From positions 2,427,883-2,491,882 of the forward strand of contig OX387183.1 of the NCBI GenBank assembly GCA_947561395.2: a stretch of 64,000 nucleotides of DNA, read 5' to 3'. The notes under the pieces are model-generated. The model saw only the letters and a list, made by a program, of their open reading frames with translations. It was not told where the DNA came from and made no database searches. This DNA is from Buxus sempervirens. Taxonomy: Eukaryota > Streptophyta > Magnoliopsida > Buxales > Buxaceae. Made by a program: the position numbers and the translations under genes. Positions 58,080-64,000 of the stretch are shown piece by piece. How positions within the stretch are numbered: the first letter of the stretch is position 1; the number at the start of each line of letters is the position of its first letter.

Positions 58080-58462
58080 ATATTAACTTTTAGTGATATT
58101 TTTTGAAAAGAATTAAAATTCAGTTAGCAAGGTTTTGAATTTTAACATTTAAGAAACCTTTATTAAAATAATTAAATTTTTAGCAACATTTTATTCTTCT
58201 AAAAATACCCTTATATTACTCGATCAAATGGCTGGTACAAGTCAATAAAATGACTTGTACCTTCTATCAACACTATAAGTCAATTTTACATTGAGAACTA
58301 ACTTGTATAAGTCATTTTACTGACTTGTAGAAGCCATTTGATCGAGTAAATGTCACTGAAATTTAATTATTTTGATAAAGGTATTTTAAAAGTGAAAACT
58401 CAAAACATTACTCACTGAATTTTAATTATATTTAAACATTGCCAACTAAAAGTTAATTTTTG
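58080..58462. mobile_element. Palindromic MITE
   Basis: The whole segment folds back on itself: the left half (ATTAACTTTTAGTGATA, AATTAAAATTCAGTTAGCAA, TACTCGATCAAATGGCT, TACAAGTCAATAAAATGACTT) is matched in reverse by the right half ending CAACTAAAAGTTAATT. Arms are about 170 bp and imperfect. No coding sequence; superfamily not assigned, since the target duplication is not clear. Confidence 0.7.
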
Positions 58463-59597
58463 CTTAATTTTTTATATTCATGGATATGCTTTTTTGTAAA
58501 ATTATAAATAAAAACATTCATGATTCTGAAGTTCTTCGACATACATGATCATCACAATTAATTGAATTTATATAGTCAAAATAAAATAAAATAAACTTAT
58601 TCCCAAATTTAATGTAAGAATCCTTAATGTGTGTGATGACACCCATTTCTAAAACTTGAATCATTATTTGAACTTTGTATGCTTCGATCCTAGATTACAG
58701 TGAAAGTTTTTTTTCACTTCAGCCCTAATCCATTAGTTCGTTTAATCCTTGCATGCGTAATGGAGACAGCCTTTCTATAGGGTAGAGAGGGGATAACTAC
58801 TAATTACTAAATTAGATAACGGTTAATTACTTAATTACAACGGTTAGAATGTTTCCATCAAAATAAGTAGCTTTATAGAGTTTATAAATTGATTCTTTTT
58901 ATTTTTGTTTCTATTTTCATCGAAAAATAAATTTATTTCTTTTAAATTAATCAATGATTACGGTCCTTATAAGAAATCATGTATTGGTTCCAGGTGATGT
59001 GCAAGAAGATGTTCATCATTTTTAATTATAAAAAAACAAAAGGAAACCAAAAATTAAGGGAAATTTGATTTTCTTTTGGTATGTGTTTTTTTTTTTTACT
59101 AAGTCTTTGTATATGGTTTACAAATCAATAAGTAGTAGATTGTTACAAGTCGTTTAACGTGGTTTACACCTCAATAGATGGCTTGTTACAAGTCATTTAA
59201 CGAGGTTTGGAATGAGGTTTACGTGTACTTTATACGGTTTTTAAGGCCATTTTGGTCCATAAACATTAAAATTGCACTCGTTTTCAAATATTCTAAAAGC
59301 GTATTATTATTTTCAAATTATAAAGAATTAGATAACAGAATCTGAATTAATTTTAAAAACTATCACCATGATCAATTTTCCCCAAATCAAAATCCCGGGA
59401 ATAATAGTAAGTCCAAACCATTATTCCTTCGCAAGAAACGTACAATGGAACAAAACAAAAGATAAGCGGATGGGGTGGGTGATTTTTATCGTACATGAAG
59501 TTAATGACCCTATTTTTAAAATTTTTATTTTAGTTATTTATTTTCATGACTCCAGGGTTGCCAAAAGACCCATTGACAAATACTCAAGTTAGTTGGC
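58463..59597. other. Non-coding interval
   Basis: AT-rich, with T-run near 59089-59098. No gene recognised on either strand; open frames in it are short and unlike known families. Confidence 0.5.
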
Positions 59598-60339
59598 TGT
59601 AAAACCCCAGAATTTTAGGAAATTAAATAATAAAATAAAATAATTGGAGGTGTTATTAATTTATTCAGAGAATGGGAACCAGAGTCAAACCGGAGAATTC
59701 CAAGGTGATCCGGAGAACTTGGAGAATTAAATGTAGGGTGAGTTAGTATTTTAGTTTCGAGATAATAAGAATAATAATTTTTTAGAAAGTTCTATTTAAA
59801 ATAACCATATGCTATTATTTAAAAGGAATAAAAGAATTAAAATCTTTCATAAAAAGTGGTCTAATTCCACTAGAGAAAGGTGAGGCCTACCAAGACCAAA
59901 TTTCTATTTAGAGTTAGTATATTGGTTTGAAGGGGGTTTGATCTTGGGTTTAATGATGGAGGATTATTTAGTAATTAAGGCTTTAGGGTTAAGTTTTTTT
60001 GCTAAGAGAGAAAAGAAAAAGAGAAGAGAATCAGCCACACAAGAAAAGAAAAGGAAGAGAAACAGCCGCCCATTCCTTTCTCTCCCATACGACTGTTGAT
60101 TTTCTTGCACCTCTCTTCTCCCTTTCTTCTTTACGTGAGTTTCAACACCCTGATTTCTTGCACTCCTTAAATAGAGCAGAAGGAGTTTTCGTTTGGATTT
60201 AATGTAAGCAATGGTAGATTTTCGGTTCTATTTAGTTTTAAGATTGATTCAAGTTCTAAAAATGTGATCGTATGATACAAGGAGTTGCTTAGTCTGTTTG
60301 GATTAATTTTGCTGAGTCTATTTGGATTAATTTTGGGGT
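59598..60339 (+). mobile_element. LTR-like remnant at the peroxidase 3' end
   Basis: Opens TGTAAAACCCCAGAATTTTAGG, similar in style to the Ty3/gypsy LTR start of G (TGTAAGACCC), followed by an A/G-rich stretch (about 60000-60065) like many LTR leaders. No matching right end or target duplication was identified, so this is a fragment and the call is tentative. Its right edge meets the point where peroxidase similarity stops, near a short duplication of GTTTGGATTAATTTTG. Confidence 0.35.
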
Positions 60340-61411
60340 GATTTGACGACAGGGATGGTATCGTCATTGAGTGTCAAAAACAACTCCTGATCAGATTGGA
60401 GGAGACCTCTCATTTGTCAGAGGTTAGTGAAATAATTGAGATCAAAACGATCTAGGGTGGTGGGATCAAGATTTGTCACTATGCTTCTGTTGCTGTTCTC
60501 CGGGCATATATTCTGGAGAGTTGGCAAGAACATCTGGTTTATGGTTGGATTTAGTGCTTCTGTGCCACTGAAATTGTAGAGACGATGAACAAAAGTGTTG
60601 CACTGGGCTCATCCGAATGTATGAGCACCTGAAAATAAAAACCCATTTGTTATTATTATTATTGTTATTCTTTCATGTTGTTCACATCTCCTTATTAGAG
60701 ACTTAAAATTGGCGCAAAGCCATGTGTAGACATCTAACAGTGATGGGATAAGTCCTGATTGAGTATAATAGAAACCAGATGCCATGCATATATCTGGTTC
60801 ATCCCATTGAAAACTAAACTAGAAACTTCTTGTGTTCTATTTTTGTTTTTTTGCTTTTTCTTATTCTCTTGGATGAGGGATGGAGGGGTTAGCCTTGGCG
60901 CAACAATAAGGTTGATCCATTTCAGCCTAAAGGTCGTGGTTCAAGTTATAAGAAATATCCTCTTCAGATCCTCCTCCATATGGCACGAAACGGTGGAAGC
61001 CTCATGCACTGGGCTAGCCCTCTTGTATGAGGGAGGATTGGATCTATGGGTATGTAGATTGGCTTTTGCAATTGGCTCCTACAGATCATCATCTACAAAC
61101 CACTCTTAATCCTAATGATTGGAGATATGTAGATTATTCTTATATCAATGTTTAATTTATCTTATTGCTTATATTTCAAAGTTGGACTTGTATGGAACAA
61201 GTATAGAATTAAGAACAAATCTTGGCGAACAGGAAAAATTACCAGATAGTGCAACAAGATCAGTGATGTTGTCAAGGCCAACATTTGAGAATTTGCTTTT
61301 GAGCTGATCTAGGGTTTCAAAGGGAGATGGCATATTGTTATTGGCTCTGGAGAAGTTGGAAATCGTGCTATCCTATCTTCCTAATGGGACAGCCCATGAT
61401 GGACCTCGTGC
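60340..61411 (-). pseudogene. Class III peroxidase pseudogene, exons 3 and 4
   Basis: Minus strand. Exon 3 (61411-61243, 169 nt) reads GPSWAVPLGR, then [44 protein letters not shown]. Exon 4 (60628-60340) reads GAHTFG (holding the proximal haem-ligand His of the family), AQCNTFVHRLYNFSGTEALN, PTINQMFLPTLQNICPENSN, LDPTTLDRFDLNYF, MRGLLQSDQELFLTLNDDTI. Splice sites are canonical (TTGCAG, G/GTAATT, TTTTCAG). Three in-frame stops: one in exon 3 after PLGR, two in exon 4 (after AHTFG, where Arg is usual, and after FTNL). The last 40-50 residues and exons 1-2 are missing. Family members are secreted haem peroxidases of the cell wall. This copy is dead; a MITE and LTR H lie where the upstream exons should be. 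Confidence 0.88.
60886..61024 (+). mobile_element. Au-like SINE in the peroxidase intron
   Basis: GGGGTTAGCCTTGGCGCAAC at the 5' end contains a tRNA-type A box, GTGGTTCAAGTT a B box, and the 3' part ATGCACTGGGCTAGCCCTCTT resembles the closing GTGCACTGGGCTGCCCTT of the plant Au SINE. Diverged internally. It lies opposite to the peroxidase in the 614-bp intron. Confidence 0.7.
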
Positions 61412-61661
61412 CTGCAAATATGAGAATAAATTTATGGTTAAGTAGTGATATAGTTATAGGGTGTCAAAATAATTGAAAAATCCATCATATATAACAGCAG
61501 CAAATTGTTAAAATCATTTAACATAAGTTATTAACAAGTACATGCATGCAATAAAATGACCATAACTTGGTGTAAGCGCTGCTAAAGTAGGTCACAAGTG
61601 GTTGAAATGGCAAAAGACTTAACTATGGAGATTCAAGCAAAAGCAAACAAGAAAAATAGAA
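61412..61661. other. Interval upstream of peroxidase exon 3
   Basis: Probably the remains of the preceding intron; no peroxidase exon 2 (FHDCF region) was found here. Confidence 0.45.
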
Positions 61662-62010
61662 GGGAGAATTGTTACATTTTCCAGCCTCTTGAGGTTTTTG
61701 AATATCAATTTATCACCTTTAGGTTTGTTGTGTATAACAGTTTCTCCTTTTAGGGATTGACTAATGAGGTGGTAAGAGAAAAAACATATATTTCTCCTTT
61801 TATCCAATCCTATGAAGAGTAGACTTCGTATTTAAAAAGGGCAAAGTTGTTAATGTATATTTTTTCTCTTACACCTAATTGATGAAATTTTTAGAAGGGA
61901 AATAGTTACACATAGAAAACCTTGAGGTGGTAAATTAATATTTCAAAAACCTCCTCAAGGAGGAAAGTGAGATTGTTTGAAACCTCAAGGAGGTCAACTG
62001 TAAATATCCC
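61662..62010. mobile_element. MITE M2, second copy of the M family
   Basis: 349 bp with termini GGGAGAATTG... and ...CAACTGTAAATATCCC and long imperfect inverted arms (CTTGAGG, TTTTTGAATATCAATTTATCACC against TTTTTGAAATATTAATTTACCACC). Flanks AAAATAGAA / AAAATAAAA could be a 9-bp target duplication, as for Mutator-like elements. The internal part matches M1. Confidence 0.65.
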
Positions 62011-62198
62011 AAAATAAAATAGACAAAGACACACAAAAAACCTAATTTGAGTATATTAGAAATACGCATAAACAAAAAAAGGAAAAAAAAGATGAAGCTC
62101 CAAATCCTTGTTGGGGCTTGGTCTAATGCACATTCTGTATTGACTAAATATAAGGCACATACATGCCGAACAGTAACCTTTATCATTTTTATGCGAAG
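62011..62198. other. Short interval before LTR H
   Basis: AT-rich, nothing recognised. Confidence 0.45.
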
Positions 62199-64000
62199 TG
62201 TAACGCCCCAAATCCGGGTTACGTATCGGAATCGTAACTCGTACCCGAGGTGTTAGATAAATACAACCGCAGGATCTATATCAGAGTGTAAAAGACATGA
62301 ATTTGCATTTTATTAACATCAACAACAATATCAGAGTTCACCACTAATACCCAATCACCAATCCACAATTAAAGAAAGAATTACAATTCAAAGTTTACTC
62401 ACTATATCAAATGAAATCAACAACTAAAGATATCTCTCAAATGTCACTCAACAAAATAATCCTCTCCCCTATACATGGGGTAATCCTCGATTGGCTCAAC
62501 CCCACGGATATCGTCATCACCAGGATCTAAAAACAAAACAAAACGAAACGTAATGAGATATGAATATCCCAGCAAGTAGCATATGCATACATAAAACATT
62601 TAATATCAGTTTTAAACATGCTTCCTAATTAAAACATGCTTAAATACCGATAACTCACCTTATCGGTTAAACCGAATAATTCGAAACCACATATATACTG
62701 ATAAAAGGGAAAATATTACAATCACTGTATAACAGAAATCCATAACGTGCAATCATTAGAAATAAGTCCACGGTGGACTCATGAAATAAACCGCCTTTAA
62801 CTAGTGTAAAACCAAGCTCACTATGCCACCTCCCGGCTTATGTGTGAAGCCGAGCTACACGGTCATCGACTTATTGTGGGAGAACCCATTCAGATACAGA
62901 AATGGGTTGGCATGTACTATCCTAACATTGCCGCAGCCAACCAGATAAAAATAAGGCCTCATTGAGCTACACGATGGAAACGCGTGCGCGAATAAGGTAT
63001 TACAGTTAGCAAAGATCAATCTATTCCACTACCTAGCTCTTAACTTGACAAATGTGGATCCACACCGAGCTCTGCCATCTAGACTCAGAACCAATAATCA
63101 AAATAACCAAACAAATTTAATAGTGCTAATAAATCATCATCACCCTCCAAGATACATGGAGTAAACAAATCTTCTCTCCAAGGTACATGGAGAGGTTCCA
63201 AATTCATTCCAAGATACACAGAAGTAAAGTAACATCTTCTCTTTAGAAATGATAAAACTATCTTTCAAATAGATGGAGAATTTCCAATAAACAAATTTAT
63301 CCCCAAAACAAATGGTTTTAAAGTCCTTTGTCTGAAATCTTGTATAACGTACCTTTTTAGTCAACAGTTTTCAAAACCGACAAATCTCGATTAAACCGGC
63401 AAAACTTAGTGTTTAAATCAGAACTTAACTTCACTCTTGAAATCAGAACTTTTATTAATTTCTTTTTATCTCAACAGAAATTTACTTGTCGAACTTATAC
63501 TCATGCTACTCTTATTTAGCCTAAAATCTTCAATGCCTTTCTTAGTATTTCTTATTTTATCTAAACACCTCATTAACTTCATCTACTGAATTAATCATGA
63601 TATTATATGACACTCGCCCAAACATCAGCTCCTACTTGTATTTTATAGTCCAACTAACTTTCTTTACTCAAGTTCTCAATGCCTATCTTTAACCCTTCCA
63701 TTTAGGTTTACATTCATTGTTTACTTATTTTTTTCCAGCATCCTAAGGTTCATTCAAAACCCATTTATTCATCTATAACTAGCTCATTAATTATTCTCTC
63801 AAATTTAGTGAGCCATGCACAAGGTGCATGAGTTGGAGAAGTATTCAGCACCTAAAATTTACTCAAAACTTCCACTAAACTGTTTGCTGCTATTTCACAT
63901 CCTAATACCTGAAAAGTTTTTCCTAGATTCAGCCTTTGTTGCTTCCCAATAGTTCCTTGATACCAATGATTAATTCCCTAATTAATTTCCCACAATTAGA
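62199..64000 (-). mobile_element. LTR element H, 3' LTR or solo LTR, cut by window edge
   Basis: The plus-strand start TGTAACGCCCCAAATCCGGG is the inverted 3' end of an LTR of the type seen in G (GGGGCGTTACA). Both share a segment where GAGATATGAATATC / AGATATTTGTATCTC lies next to a GT-rich run and a GATCC..GGTGATGACG / GATACTCGTGGCGAGGCG stretch. No coding sequence up to the window end. Related to G but a different family. Confidence 0.7.

Overview
This is a plant nuclear window made almost wholly of nested transposable elements. Plant origin is shown by plant mobile domain (PMD) and DUF7745 genes, a PBS matching the plant tRNA-Asp 3' end, Athila- and Tat-type Ty3/gypsy pol, an Au-like SINE, a CACTA element and a class III peroxidase relic. 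No intact ordinary host gene was found. The species is not identified; the elements look like those of a eudicot, but this is not firm.

Left block (1-39269) is one nest inside a minus-strand Ty1/copia element, C (5' LTR 39057-39269). C was entered by B, a minus-strand Tat-like Ty3/gypsy element (5' LTR 22562-24979), and by F, a young Athila-like element (28789-38661, both 1506-bp LTRs present). B was entered by a solo LTR (G, 13763-16153), by a non-autonomous CACTA transposon (8605-10783) and by A, a plus-strand Tat-like element whose 3' part fills 1-8576. The rest of A, B and C lies left of the window. A carries two genes on the strand opposite to its own transcription: a DUF7745 gene (1-1414, cut by the window edge) and a six-exon PMD gene (1880-4826). 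Both keep clean introns and open frames.

Middle block (40580-46233) is a second nest: a MITE (M1) holding solo LTR E, which holds solo LTR D1, which holds solo LTR D2; E, D1 and D2 each have exact 5-bp target duplications. Right of it lies an old L1-type LINE (about 46.7-55.74 kb) broken by solo LTR D- (47332-49682) and by a 5'-truncated second LINE (52519-53510). The right end is sparser: a nearly perfect 136-bp inverted repeat, a 317-bp miniature LTR element, palindromic MITEs, an LTR-like remnant, a class III peroxidase pseudogene with a SINE in its intron, and the edge of another LTR element (H, from 62199).

The most unusual pattern is an array motif: a 21-nt inverted-repeat unit (NNCCGTR, seven free bases, YACGGNN) repeated every 27-28 nt. 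Arrays lie upstream of the TATA box in the LTRs of A, B, D1, D2 and D-, and also upstream of both antisense genes of A (directly next to the TATA box for the DUF7745 gene). LTR promoters and cargo-gene promoters of A therefore seem to use the same control module. A second shared feature is a PBS-like word (TGGCGACTCT/C) about 60-75 nt before the 3' end of all five of these LTRs.
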